DNA of 64,000 nt from Oribacterium sinus (GTDB lineage: Bacteria; Bacillota; Clostridia; Lachnospirales; Lachnospiraceae). Below, piece after piece: positions 9,291-16,921 of this stretch. A model generated the notes under the pieces. The model was not told the DNA's origin. It was given only the letters and a program-made list of their open reading frames with translations, and ran no database searches. Within the stretch, counting starts at the first letter, position 1. Each line of letters starts with the position of its first letter. Position numbers and translations under genes: made by a program. The stretch lies in assembly GCF_014202695.1 (NCBI RefSeq), contig NZ_JACHHH010000007.1, forward strand, positions 62,001 to 126,000, read 5' to 3'.

Positions 9291-9785
9291 TTAAGAAAGA
9301 GAAAGTTCCTGTCCCAGACGATTCTTAAGCTCATCCGCATCCTCTCCCACAATAATCTGCACTTCATCTTTTCTGGGACGGATTAATCCGGGAAATCCCG
9401 CCTCCCGAATGCAGGATTCCTTCACCAAATCATAGTCTTTAATGCCTACCTTCAGCCTTCTATTCTCACTTCGTAAAGACTGAATGTTTTCTTTTCCCCC
9501 TAAGCCTTCCAAAAGAGGCGGAAGCAGAGCGGAAAGATTCTTCGCTTCCAAGCGAACATGGTATTTGTCTTTCTCATCAATATGATATTCCAGTGCCTTT
9601 TTATGCCTTCTTTTTCTCAAGAAACGCAGAAGGAGAAATAGAAGAAAAAGGAAAAGAATCAGCCCTCCGATACAGGCATACAGCAGTGGGGGCTGAAGGA
9701 CTTGTTCTATGGAAAAGCCGGAAGGAGCTTCCGCCACTCCCGTAGCGCTCAGAATATAAAAAAAGGGCATTAGCCAATCAAACAT
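9291..9785 (-). CDS. Membrane-anchored PTS EIIB-like protein lacking the active cysteine
   Basis: 164 residues. One strong membrane segment (about 33-56) with a short outer N-terminus and a basic stop-transfer run (RFLRKRRHKK) is followed by a cytoplasmic domain. Residues 90-160 read like the EIIB domain of glucose-type PTS permeases: LLEGLGGKENI, then a strand ending in RRLKVGIKD, then EVQIIVGEDADELKNRL. In true EIIB the cysteine that is phosphorylated sits six residues after the GGKENI motif; here that position is Glu107. No EIIC or EIIA domain is present, so sugar transport is unlikely and a regulatory or scaffolding role is inferred. It lies 32 bp downstream of the LysR gene in the same direction. 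Confidence 0.7.
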   Translation of the reverse strand: MFDWLMPFFYILSATGVAEAPSGFSIEQVLQPPLLYACIGGLILFLFLLFLLLRFLRKRRHKKALEYHIDEKDKYHVRLEAKNLSALLPPLLEGLGGKENIQSLRSENRRLKVGIKDYDLVKESCIREAGFPGLIRPRKDEVQIIVGEDADELKNRLGQELSLS

Positions 9786-9817
9786 TGCCGTTCCTTTCCG
9801 GGAGAAGGCTTCTCCCT

Positions 9818-10741
9818 CTAAATACTGTCTGTTTCTTCTTGTACCTTATATTTCTGCAGCTCTTCCACATATTTTTTGCCAAGCTCGGAAAGATGCATCT
9901 TCTTATTTTTTATATAGCCGATTCGCATGGTTTCTTCTGTATCCAAAGGAATCGCAATATACTCCGGTCCGTTTAATTCCTGACAAATAATACCGGAACA
10001 GAGTGTATATCCATTTAAGCCCACCATAAGATTTAAAATCGTAGCTCGATCATTGACCTTAATGAACTTCTTGTAATCATAGGTACTTAAAACTTCTTCC
10101 GCAAAATAGAAGGAATTTCTCTCCCCCTGATCAAAAGTGCAACAGGGATAATCCATCAAATCCTCCATGGAAATGAGCTTTTTCTTTGCCAAAGGATTGG
10201 ATTTCGCCATGAAAACATATATTTTGCAAGAAAAGAGGGGTACAAATTCCAAGTCTCCCTCTCGTAAAATCTTTCCGATGACATTTTCATTGAAGTCATT
10301 TTCATAGATAATGCCCAGTTCACTGATTTGCTTACGGACATTTTCAATAACATCAATGGTTCTGCCTTCAAAAACGGAAAACTCATACACATTGTTTTCC
10401 TCATACTGTCGAAGCAGTCGAATAAAGGCCTCCACCGCAAAGGTATAGTGTTGCATGGAAACACTGAATTTCTTTTTCTGAGGTCCTCCGGAGAGATATT
10501 TATCTTCCATTAGCTGGTACTGTTCAGAAACCTGTCTGGCATAGCCCAGAAATTCCTCTCCTTCAGGCGTGGCGATAATTCCCCGGTTGGACCTGGTAAA
10601 GATTTCTATCCCGATTTCTCTTTCCACCGCCTTGATGGTAGCGCTTAAGCTGGGCTGGGTCAGGTACAGCTGCTTCGCCGCCTCGTTCATGGAGCCGTAA
10701 TCGGCTACCGCGATGACCTGACGAAGCTGTTGTAAGGTCAT
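9818..10741 (-). CDS. LysR-family transcriptional regulator
   Basis: 307 residues. The N-terminal winged helix-turn-helix (residues 1-60) is classic: LQQLRQVIAVADYGSMNEAAKQLYLTQPSLS as A-A-x-x-L-x-x-(T/S)-Q-P-S-x-S motif, followed by the E-x-x-I-G-x-x-(I/L)-F-x-R strand-turn. The rest is the periplasmic-binding-like effector domain. Its ATG overlaps the stop of the upstream wall-binding protein by 4 bp (ATGA), indicating translational coupling. LysR regulators often control a divergent gene, here possibly nagB, but no target can be read directly. Effector unknown. Confidence 0.92.
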   Translation of the reverse strand: MTLQQLRQVIAVADYGSMNEAAKQLYLTQPSLSATIKAVEREIGIEIFTRSNRGIIATPEGEEFLGYARQVSEQYQLMEDKYLSGGPQKKKFSVSMQHYTFAVEAFIRLLRQYEENNVYEFSVFEGRTIDVIENVRKQISELGIIYENDFNENVIGKILREGDLEFVPLFSCKIYVFMAKSNPLAKKKLISMEDLMDYPCCTFDQGERNSFYFAEEVLSTYDYKKFIKVNDRATILNLMVGLNGYTLCSGIICQELNGPEYIAIPLDTEETMRIGYIKNKKMHLSELGKKYVEELQKYKVQEETDSI

Positions 10742-11496
10742 TCCACGCCTCCTGCCACATAGGTAATATAACCTGCGGGATCGATAAACACTCTTTCTCC
10801 CGCAACGCCCCGAATCATCATAAGATCCATGACAGAAATCATCTTCTTTTCACTTCCGTTGTTATATTCAATCACGGCATTTTTATGAAAGGCCGCATCC
10901 CCGGCATACAGAAGTTCCCCCGACTTTCTATCGTACAAACTCATTTTCTTGAAAATCACAAAGGGATATCCGTTCCCTTCTTCCAGACTTAACTGGTTGG
11001 GGCTGTCAAAGAAAGCCTTGGCGTCCGGATGCTCCATCAAAACGGAGATATATTTCGCGGTTTTCTCATTTAACTCCTGCATGGGCTTTCCCTTCCTTAG
11101 AAGAGAGCCGTTTTCCGAAGTCTTTCTCTGATCCGGTGTTTCTGCGGAAATGAGAGCCGCTCCATCTTCTCCCAGATAAAAATTGCCCACGTACTGCTTT
11201 TCCGCCATAGCTCCGTCACTGTTCAGAAAATACCATTTCCCGTTCCAGCTGACCCAGCCGGTCTGCATTTTACTGTTTAAGCAAAAATACCAACGTCCAT
11301 CCGTGGAAGACTGTACCCAGCCGGTATAGCTTTCTTTATTGTCCGAAGAATAATAGTACCAACTCTGTCCTTCCTGCTCCCATCTTCCCTCTGCATGGGA
11401 AATTCCTGTTCCCATGAGAAAGAACAGAAAAAGAAATGCCATTCCCGACAAAAAACGTCTGCAAATATTCTTTTGATATCCCTTTTGTACTCTCAT
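10738..11496 (-). CDS. Secreted wall-binding protein with choline-binding-type repeats
   Basis: 252 residues. A signal peptide (basic start, hydrophobic core, cleavage after SHA near residue 35) is followed by about four aromatic-glycine repeats of the CW_binding/choline-binding type: SWYYYSSDNKESYTGWV, GRWYFCLNSKMQTGWV, GKWYFLNSDGAM and a weaker one. These bind wall polymers non-covalently. The C-terminal 130 residues form a domain I do not recognise. Its gene heads a unit that continues into LysR (4-bp overlap) and the EIIB-like gene, an unusual pairing for an extracellular protein. A promoter with extended -10 lies 30 bp upstream. Confidence 0.82.
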   Translation of the reverse strand: MRVQKGYQKNICRRFLSGMAFLFLFFLMGTGISHAEGRWEQEGQSWYYYSSDNKESYTGWVQSSTDGRWYFCLNSKMQTGWVSWNGKWYFLNSDGAMAEKQYVGNFYLGEDGAALISAETPDQRKTSENGSLLRKGKPMQELNEKTAKYISVLMEHPDAKAFFDSPNQLSLEEGNGYPFVIFKKMSLYDRKSGELLYAGDAAFHKNAVIEYNNGSEKKMISVMDLMMIRGVAGERVFIDPAGYITYVAGGVE

Positions 11497-11525
11497 TCTA
11501 TCCTCCTTTACATAACTATTTGCCT

Positions 11526-11531
11526 AGTATA
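11526..11531 (-). promoter_or_regulatory. Extended -10 of the wall-binding protein operon
   Basis: On the minus strand TGC-TATACT (TG-n-TATACT) lies 30 bp upstream of the ATG at 11496. The -35 region is poor (TATTAC at 17 bp), as is usual for extended -10 promoters. An AAGGAGGA ribosome binding site follows. Confidence 0.55.
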
Positions 11532-11594
11532 GCATAATTTTTTCCATTGTAATACCCACCGTAGTTTTTCCTAGATTCTGCTTAGGATTTTCTA

Positions 11595-11623
11595 TTGTAT
11601 ACCCCATTTCTTTTTGCTACTAT
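11595..11623 (+). promoter_or_regulatory. Sigma-A promoter of nagB
   Basis: TTGTAT (11595-11600) and TACTAT (11618-11623) are spaced by 17 bp, about 33 bp upstream of the nagB ATG. No operator for a GntR-type NagR regulator was recognised. Confidence 0.65.
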
Positions 11624-11655
11624 GAAAAAAACGCAGATTGCAAGGAGGGACTCCC

Positions 11656-12390
11656 ATGTTTCGGATTGAAAAGGTAAAGGATTACTCGGTTCTCAGCAAA
11701 AAAGCCGCCATGCTGATTGCGGCGGAAATCACCCAAAGAGAGCACCCGGTTTTGGGCTTAGCCACAGGCTCCACTCCCATCGGTGCCTATCAGGTTTTAA
11801 GAGAATTATATCAGGAGGGACGGCTGGATTTTTCTGCAGTACGTACCGTGAACCTGGATGAATACAGAGGTCTTGCTCCGGAGGACAGCCACAGCTACCG
11901 CTATTTTATGAATCAAGAGCTGTTTCAGCACGTGAGTATTCCTATGGAAAACACTGCCGTTCCCAACGGTCTTCTGGAAGACGCGAATAAGGCTTGCCTT
12001 GAGTATGAAGCTCTGATTCGTAAATTAGGAGGAATCCATTTACAGATTCTGGGACTTGGACATGATGGGCACATCGGATTTAATGAGCCAAGTGATTCTT
12101 TCCCAAGGGAAACCCACTGTGTACAGCTTGCCGAAGAAACCATCGAAGCCAATCAGCGCTTCTTCTCATCTAAAGAAGAAGTTCCCAAAGAGGCCTACAC
12201 CATGGGAATCGGCACCATTATGAAAGCCAAAAAAATCCTCTTAATGGTTTCCGGAAAGGATAAGGCAGATATTTTACAGAGAGTCTTAGAAGGACCGGTT
12301 ACCCCCTCTGTCCCCGCTTCCATTCTGCAATTCCATCCCCATGTTACCGTACTTGCGGATGAAGCTGCTTTAAGTAAATGTAAAATCTAG
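11656..12390 (+). CDS. nagB: Glucosamine-6-phosphate deaminase
   Basis: 244 residues from the ATG at 11656, the normal NagB length. It converts glucosamine-6-phosphate to fructose-6-phosphate and ammonia, feeding amino sugars into glycolysis. Visible marks are ATGSTPIGAYQ, the catalytic-site NLDEYRGL, HSYRYFMNQELF, and GLGHDGHIGFNEP with the histidine-aspartate region of the active site. I chose 11656 rather than an in-frame TTG at 11638 because AAGGAGGG at 11642-11649 lies at the right distance and protein families begin near MFRIEKV. nagA is not adjacent. It stands alone and diverges from the wall-binding protein operon. Confidence 0.95.
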   Translation: MFRIEKVKDYSVLSKKAAMLIAAEITQREHPVLGLATGSTPIGAYQVLRELYQEGRLDFSAVRTVNLDEYRGLAPEDSHSYRYFMNQELFQHVSIPMENTAVPNGLLEDANKACLEYEALIRKLGGIHLQILGLGHDGHIGFNEPSDSFPRETHCVQLAEETIEANQRFFSSKEEVPKEAYTMGIGTIMKAKKILLMVSGKDKADILQRVLEGPVTPSVPASILQFHPHVTVLADEAALSKCKI

Positions 12391-12434
12391 AAATTTTTTT
12401 GATTTTTACAGCCAATTATTTTCCGTCTCAAAGA

Positions 12435-12503
12435 AAAGAGCCGAAAAAACGGAGAGAAATATGCCTGCTATAGAAGCTATTCTTTCTGATTTTTCGACTC
12501 TTT
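12435..12503. terminator. Long-loop inverted repeat after nagB
   Basis: AAAGAGCCGAAAAA (12435-12448) and TTTTTCGACTCTTT (12490-12503) pair over 14 positions with one mismatch, with about 40 nt between. T-rich sequence follows on the plus strand. It lies between convergent nagB and the minus-strand gene at 12645 and may act as a two-way terminator. Confidence 0.45.
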
Positions 12504-12644
12504 TTAGATAGAAAAATTCGATTTATTTTTGTCAGGTTACAAAAATGGTTTTTGCTTTTATGTCTTCTTTTATGCCATAGATTTTCCTCCCTCCGATGTC
12601 TTCTATATATCCAGGTTTTCACCATAGTTACCAAACAGAATGTC

Positions 12645-14078
12645 TTAAGAAGAACTCTCGGCAGAAGCTATAGAGGATGCATTAGGCTCCGACTTGGCAG
12701 ATGCCTCCGCTGAAGTCCCCATTGTGGGATTGGCGCTATCGGCAGACGCTTCTGCAGAACTCTCCCCAGATGATTCGGAAGGTAGCTGAAGGGTAACTCC
12801 GGAAACAGACTCCGGTGCCTTTAAGCTATTGTCTTCTCCCCTGTAATCCGTAAGGAGTGGGAAGATCTCCTGCTTATAAAACTCGGCATAATCTTTATAT
12901 CCGTACAAATACAGAGAATCATCCTCTCCCAGGGGAAAGGCTATGGGATGAACAACTCCCTTTCCAATGCCGTCATCCGGCTTTACCAGTGCTTTTCCGT
13001 CCTGATCCATAAGCAAATCCTGATATTCTATTCCATTAAAATACTGAATATTTTGTAGGCTTCCATCCTTCAGTTTTAAAGGCGCATGGATTTCAAAAAG
13101 CAGGAATAGCCTGTTGTGACCAAGCACCGGGGCATCTTCTTTCCGACTAAGAAAATAATTCCCCAAATACTGTACGGATATGCCGGAAAGATCGATATAT
13201 TCCTCTGCTGTTCCCCCAATCATCTCCTTACGTAAAGAATCCATAAACGCTTCCTGTAGAAGTCTTAATGTGTCTCCGGGAATATCTTTTCCACTGGTCC
13301 AGTAGGCATTTGCCTTGGGAACTTCATATTCCTTCTCTGTTTCTAAAAAATAGATATGCTCTTTCTCCACTTTTCTCATTAATTCCTGATAAAAAGTAAT
13401 TTTGATTTTATCCCCGGAGGCAAGGCCTTCTCTTTTGCTGATATTCACATCGCTAAGCTCCATCCAGGCGGGAGCATCCTTTAAGCTCAGCTCTACTCTA
13501 ATCTGTGGAGAATTTCCCGTAAATTGAACCTCCAGAAAATCAAAGGGATTCACCGCTGTCCGCTCATAAAGCCCCTTAACCACCAGATCCTTATCCTCCC
13601 AAAGCAACTTCACGTTATAGCTTTTCTCAATCCAGGATAAATCCTCTTTACAGCTTAAGGAAACATGTTCTCCATTTTCCAATTGACTCTCCTCGGAAAG
13701 CTCCGGAAGCTGCATTACCGCATACTCCACTTCACTCAATATAATCTCTTTCTCCGCCTCTTTCAGAAAAAGGTTGGTCATCATTCCGAAGATTCCTCTG
13801 CTTCTCTTACTGTATCTTCCTTTTCTCTTGATTTTTCCAAGATAATTTTTTTCAAAATCTTCTTTCTGAAAGATAAGCTTTCCCTCTCCCAGACCATCTT
13901 CACCGGTAAATTCCACCTGATAGAACTTATCCAGAGGAATCTTCACCGGCCGGTTATTGTAAGCACCAAGGGCTGTAATGCCAATAAGGAAAAGAGCTCC
14001 TATACAGGCAAGAACAATACAGTTTCTTTTCATTTTTTTGGAAACGTTAAATGAAGGTTTTTTCATTGGGGAAGGCAT
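12645..14078 (-). CDS. Membrane-anchored extracytoplasmic protein of unknown function
   Basis: 477 residues from the ATG at 14078, chosen because AAGGAG lies 7 bp before it; a longer frame from 14123 has no such site. A short basic N-terminus precedes one membrane segment (residues 19-40); the rest should face outside. Two Ig-like segments (KIPLDKFYQVEFTGEDGLG near 45 and NPFDFLEVQFTGNSPQIRV near 175) resemble the paired domains seen in TcaA/zinc-ribbon-type membrane proteins of Firmicutes, though no zinc ribbon is present. The last 45 residues are Ser/Ala/Glu-rich and probably disordered. No enzyme motif is visible and no function is assigned. It is alone, with a good promoter and a leader of about 180 nt. 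Confidence 0.75.
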   Translation of the reverse strand: MPSPMKKPSFNVSKKMKRNCIVLACIGALFLIGITALGAYNNRPVKIPLDKFYQVEFTGEDGLGEGKLIFQKEDFEKNYLGKIKRKGRYSKRSRGIFGMMTNLFLKEAEKEIILSEVEYAVMQLPELSEESQLENGEHVSLSCKEDLSWIEKSYNVKLLWEDKDLVVKGLYERTAVNPFDFLEVQFTGNSPQIRVELSLKDAPAWMELSDVNISKREGLASGDKIKITFYQELMRKVEKEHIYFLETEKEYEVPKANAYWTSGKDIPGDTLRLLQEAFMDSLRKEMIGGTAEEYIDLSGISVQYLGNYFLSRKEDAPVLGHNRLFLLFEIHAPLKLKDGSLQNIQYFNGIEYQDLLMDQDGKALVKPDDGIGKGVVHPIAFPLGEDDSLYLYGYKDYAEFYKQEIFPLLTDYRGEDNSLKAPESVSGVTLQLPSESSGESSAEASADSANPTMGTSAEASAKSEPNASSIASAESSS

Positions 14079-14267
14079 ATCCCGCTCCTTTCTCAGCAAA
14101 TGCTGTAGCGCCCTCCCTGGCATGAATCTCCTAGACTTTAATATGATTTTGGATTGTAAAAATGAGATCTTAAACTTATGGAGATAATAGAATCGATAGA
14201 AATAGCTTTTATCCTACGCACATTTTTTCGGCCACTGCGTTTTCTTCCATATTTCGTTCATGGTTTC
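14079..14267 (-). other. Long leader of the membrane protein gene at 12645
   Basis: The predicted start near 14261 leaves about 180 nt before the ATG at 14078. It contains a possible 15-codon leader frame starting MNEIWKKTQW but without a ribosome binding site. No riboswitch consensus was recognised. Beyond the promoter, 14297-14467 is AT-rich and I see nothing in it. Confidence 0.3.
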
Positions 14268-14296
14268 ACTATAGCACAAAGCCTTAATTTTGTCTT
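14268..14296 (-). promoter_or_regulatory. Promoter of the membrane protein gene at 12645
   Basis: On the minus strand AAGACA (14296-14291), 17 bp, then TATAGT (14273-14268), with TGC before the -10 making it an extended -10. Confidence 0.6.
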
Positions 14297-14467
14297 TTTT
14301 AATAAATTAATAGCAGTATATTGTAAATTTATTAGATATTTTGTATTAAATTGATTTTATAGAACGATGGAATCCCAAGTATGAAGGGGTTTTCATTAAC
14401 ACATTTTGTCCTATAAGCCAATGGTAAGATACCACCCTTTACAGGAGCGATACACATTAAGAACAAG

Positions 14468-14497
14468 AAAAAAAGCACCACGACTCGTGATGCTTTT
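14468..14497 (-). terminator. Intrinsic terminator of tRNA-Gln
   Basis: Directly behind the tRNA, AAAAGCATCACGA and TCGTGGTGCTTTT pair on the minus strand with one G-U pair and run into T-rich sequence. Confidence 0.85.
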
Positions 14498-14499
14498 CG

Positions 14500-14571
14500 C
14501 AGGGCTACAAGGATTCGAACCTTGAAATGACGGAGTCAGAGTCCGTTGCCTTACCGTTTGGCGATAGCCCT
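14500..14571 (-). tRNA. tRNA-Gln (anticodon CTG)
   Basis: A complete cloverleaf can be drawn on the minus strand. The acceptor arm AGGGCTA pairs perfectly with TAGCCCT. The anticodon arm ACGGA/TCCGT encloses the loop CTCTGAC, so the anticodon is CTG, reading CAG. The T arm contains the invariant GGTTCGAATCC. The discriminator is G and CCA is not encoded. It is a single tRNA gene with its own promoter and terminator. Confidence 0.95.
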
Positions 14572-14619
14572 AAAATCTGCTGTTTTCTTAAAAAATGAAT
14601 AAAAATCAGCGACTCGATT

Positions 14620-14648
14620 ATCATACAGAGTTTTTATTTTCTTGTCAA
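14620..14648 (-). promoter_or_regulatory. Strong promoter of tRNA-Gln
   Basis: TTGACA (14648-14643), 17 bp, TATGAT (14625-14620) on the minus strand; the predicted start near 14613 lies about 42 nt before the mature 5' end. Confidence 0.85.
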
Positions 14649-14826
14649 GAGATTTTTTTATTCTTATTAGATTTTCTTCATAAAACAAAAATTTTGTTTT
14701 CAAAACTCAAATGTGTTTCATAGCATTTACGATTTCTCTAAAATCTAATATTTTGACTATCTATTTTTTCTTTATATGCCTATAATCAAACAAGCTGTAT
14801 TAATGAATTTAAGGAGTAGTACGAAA

Positions 14827-16149
14827 ATGAAATTCTTTCGTTTAAATTATTTTCAGAAAATCATCCTGGGTTTTGCCTCGTTGATTCTATTGGGAGCAAT
14901 TCTGCTGATGTTGCCGATCTCCAGTAATGATGGCGTTTATACCCCCTTTCTAAATGCACTCTTCACTTCCACCTCCGCTTCCTGTGTTACCGGTTTAATT
15001 GTATACGATACCGCCACGCACTGGTCTTTCTTCGGGCAAGCAGTCATTCTTTTCTTGATTCAAATTGGTGGGCTTGGTGTGGTGGTAGTGGTAACCTCCG
15101 TCATCCTTTTCTTCGGAAAAAAAATCGGATATTCTCAAAGAAACACTCTGGCTAATTCCATTTCTGTAAGCTCTCAGGGCGGAATCATGAAAATGTTGGT
15201 TTTTCTTCTGAAATGGACCGGAATTATAGAGTTATTCTTTGCTGTCATTCTTGCGACACAATTTATTCCCGAGTTCGGACTTCGTAGAGGACTTTGGTAT
15301 AGTGTTTTCCACTCCGTATCCGCTTTTTGTAATGCCGGTTTCGATTTGATGGGCGTTAAAGAACCCTTTTCTTCTCTCACGGAATACGTAGGAAACCCTG
15401 TGGTGAACATCAGCATTATGAGCCTGATTCTTCTTGGAGGCTTAGGCTTTATGACTTGGCAGGATATTGCAAAAAATAAATGGAATTTTCATCGCTTTCG
15501 TCTACAAAGCAAAATCATTCTCTCTACTACAGTATTTATTATTCTTCTTCCTGCACTATTTTACTTTTTTGTTGAGTTCCCAGGGCTGCCCATAAAAAGT
15601 CGGGTTTTTGCTTCATTATTTACAGCAGTCACTCCACGTACTGCAGGCTTTAATACTGTGGATTTTTCAAAATTTTCCGATAGCGGAATCTTTTTGCAAA
15701 CCTTGCTAATGCTGGTAGGGGCTGCGCCGGGAAGTACGGGAGGCGGTATGAAAGTCACCACAATGACTGTTTTACTTTTAACCTCCATTGCTATTTTTAG
15801 AAACAATTCCCGTACAGAAGCCTTTGGAAGGACTATTTCCAGAGAAGTCATTCGAAATGCTACGACAATCGCTTTCATGTATATTAGTTTATGTATTCTC
15901 TCCGGAATGTTTATCAGTCTCCATGATAAATTACCGCTACTGGTCACCAGCTTTGAAGCTGCCAGTGCTATTGCCACTGTGGGGCTTACACTGGGAATCA
16001 CCCCAAATCTTAGTCCCATTTCTCATATGGTTCTCATTTTTCTAATGTACACCGGAAGAGTTGGCGGACTTTGTTTGATTTATGCCGTCTTTCCTAATGC
16101 TAACCAAAACAAGGGAAGACTTGTTGAAGAAAATGTAATTGTCGGATAA
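14827..16149 (+). CDS. ktrB: KtrB/TrkH-type potassium channel subunit
   Basis: 440 residues from the ATG at 14827, chosen over in-frame ATGs at 14776 and 14803 because AAGGAG (14811-14816) lies 10 bp before it. It forms the membrane pore of sodium-linked or proton-linked potassium uptake. Four pore-loop signatures, each with the filter glycine, are visible in order: SCVTGLIVYDT, FCNAGFDLMG, PRTAGFNTVDF and ATVGLTLGITP. Hydrophobic segments alternate with these as in the M1-P-M2 fourfold design. ktrA follows after 10 bp. A TATAAT at 14781-14786 lies upstream but its -35 is poor (a TTGACT at 14753 is 22 bp away). Confidence 0.93.
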   Translation: MKFFRLNYFQKIILGFASLILLGAILLMLPISSNDGVYTPFLNALFTSTSASCVTGLIVYDTATHWSFFGQAVILFLIQIGGLGVVVVVTSVILFFGKKIGYSQRNTLANSISVSSQGGIMKMLVFLLKWTGIIELFFAVILATQFIPEFGLRRGLWYSVFHSVSAFCNAGFDLMGVKEPFSSLTEYVGNPVVNISIMSLILLGGLGFMTWQDIAKNKWNFHRFRLQSKIILSTTVFIILLPALFYFFVEFPGLPIKSRVFASLFTAVTPRTAGFNTVDFSKFSDSGIFLQTLLMLVGAAPGSTGGGMKVTTMTVLLLTSIAIFRNNSRTEAFGRTISREVIRNATTIAFMYISLCILSGMFISLHDKLPLLVTSFEAASAIATVGLTLGITPNLSPISHMVLIFLMYTGRVGGLCLIYAVFPNANQNKGRLVEENVIVG

Positions 16150-16159
16150 AGGAGAAAGT

Positions 16160-16813
16160 ATGAAACAAATTTTAATTATCGGTCTAGGTCGTTTCGGTTT
16201 ACATGTCGCAAAAAAGCTAAATGAAATGCATACGCAGGTTCTCGGAGTAGACAGCAGTGAGGAAAGAGTAAAAGCAGCTCTCCCCTACGTTACCAATGCG
16301 GAAATTGGAGATGCAGGAAATCAGGAATTCTTAAAGTCTCTGGGTATCTCCAATTTTGACGTCTGTATTGTAGCCATCGGAACCGACTTTTTAGCTTCTT
16401 TGGAAGTCACCTCCCATTTAAAGGAACTGGGTGCAAAAAGAGTAGTTTCCAGGGCTGCCAGAGATTTACAAGAAAAATTCTTACTTAGAAACGGAGCCGA
16501 TGTGGTAGTTTATCCGGAAAAATTAGTCGGAAGCCTTACCGCTGTGCAGTGCAGTTCTGAGAATGTTTTGGATTACATTCAAGTCAGCAAAGACTTTGCC
16601 GTTTTTGAAATCGCCTTACCTGAGGATTGGATTGGTAAATCTATTGGAGAAATTGGAGTTCGAAATAAATTCAAAGTCAATATTATTGCTGTCAAATATA
16701 ATGATGAAGTCAATGTTACTTTGGGACCGGACTACCAATTCCGAGAAGGAGAAAGCCTTTTTATTATCGGCAAGGATAAGGATATCCAAAAATATTTTCA
16801 TACTTTAGGGTAG
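16160..16813 (+). CDS. ktrA: KtrA/TrkA-type potassium gating subunit
   Basis: 217 residues from the ATG at 16160, with AAAGGAG just before it. The N-terminal RCK (TrkA-N) Rossmann domain shows GLGRFG at residues 8-13 and the acidic GVDSSEERVK at the end of the second strand; the C-terminal TrkA-C domain follows from about residue 140. It is a cytoplasmic ring-forming protein that binds nucleotides (ATP/ADP or NAD(H)), and in related proteins c-di-AMP at the C-domain, to open or close KtrB. It forms a two-gene operon with ktrB. No ydaO-type riboswitch is seen upstream. Confidence 0.94.
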   Translation: MKQILIIGLGRFGLHVAKKLNEMHTQVLGVDSSEERVKAALPYVTNAEIGDAGNQEFLKSLGISNFDVCIVAIGTDFLASLEVTSHLKELGAKRVVSRAARDLQEKFLLRNGADVVVYPEKLVGSLTAVQCSSENVLDYIQVSKDFAVFEIALPEDWIGKSIGEIGVRNKFKVNIIAVKYNDEVNVTLGPDYQFREGESLFIIGKDKDIQKYFHTLG

Positions 16814-16860
16814 AATTTTTAAGCAAATGATCCTGCTTGAGAGCAATACTCGTTATGAAT

Positions 16861-16905
16861 AAAAACATCCTCCATGTCAAATATCCGACTCAGAGGATGT
16901 TTTTT
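16861..16905. terminator. Two-way terminator between ktrA and the LCP gene
   Basis: AAAAACATCCTC (16861-16872) pairs with GAGGATGTTTTT (16893-16904). T-run follows on the plus strand for ktrA, and the A-run at the 5' side gives T-run on the minus strand for the convergent LCP gene. Confidence 0.85.
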
Positions 16906-16921
16906 CTTTATTTGCCGGCTT

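Noticed and set aside
11638-11655. Upstream TTG start for nagB
   Set aside because: The strong AAGGAGGG would lie inside the coding region; the ATG at 11656 fits both the site and family length.
12428-12634. 68-residue minus-strand frame after nagB
   Set aside because: It spans the inverted repeat, has basic low-quality composition and lacks a ribosome binding site.
14572-14826. c-di-AMP (ydaO-type) riboswitch before ktrB
   Set aside because: The leader is too short and the conserved riboswitch segments are absent; only an AT-rich dyad (AAAACAAAA/TTTTGTTTT) is present.
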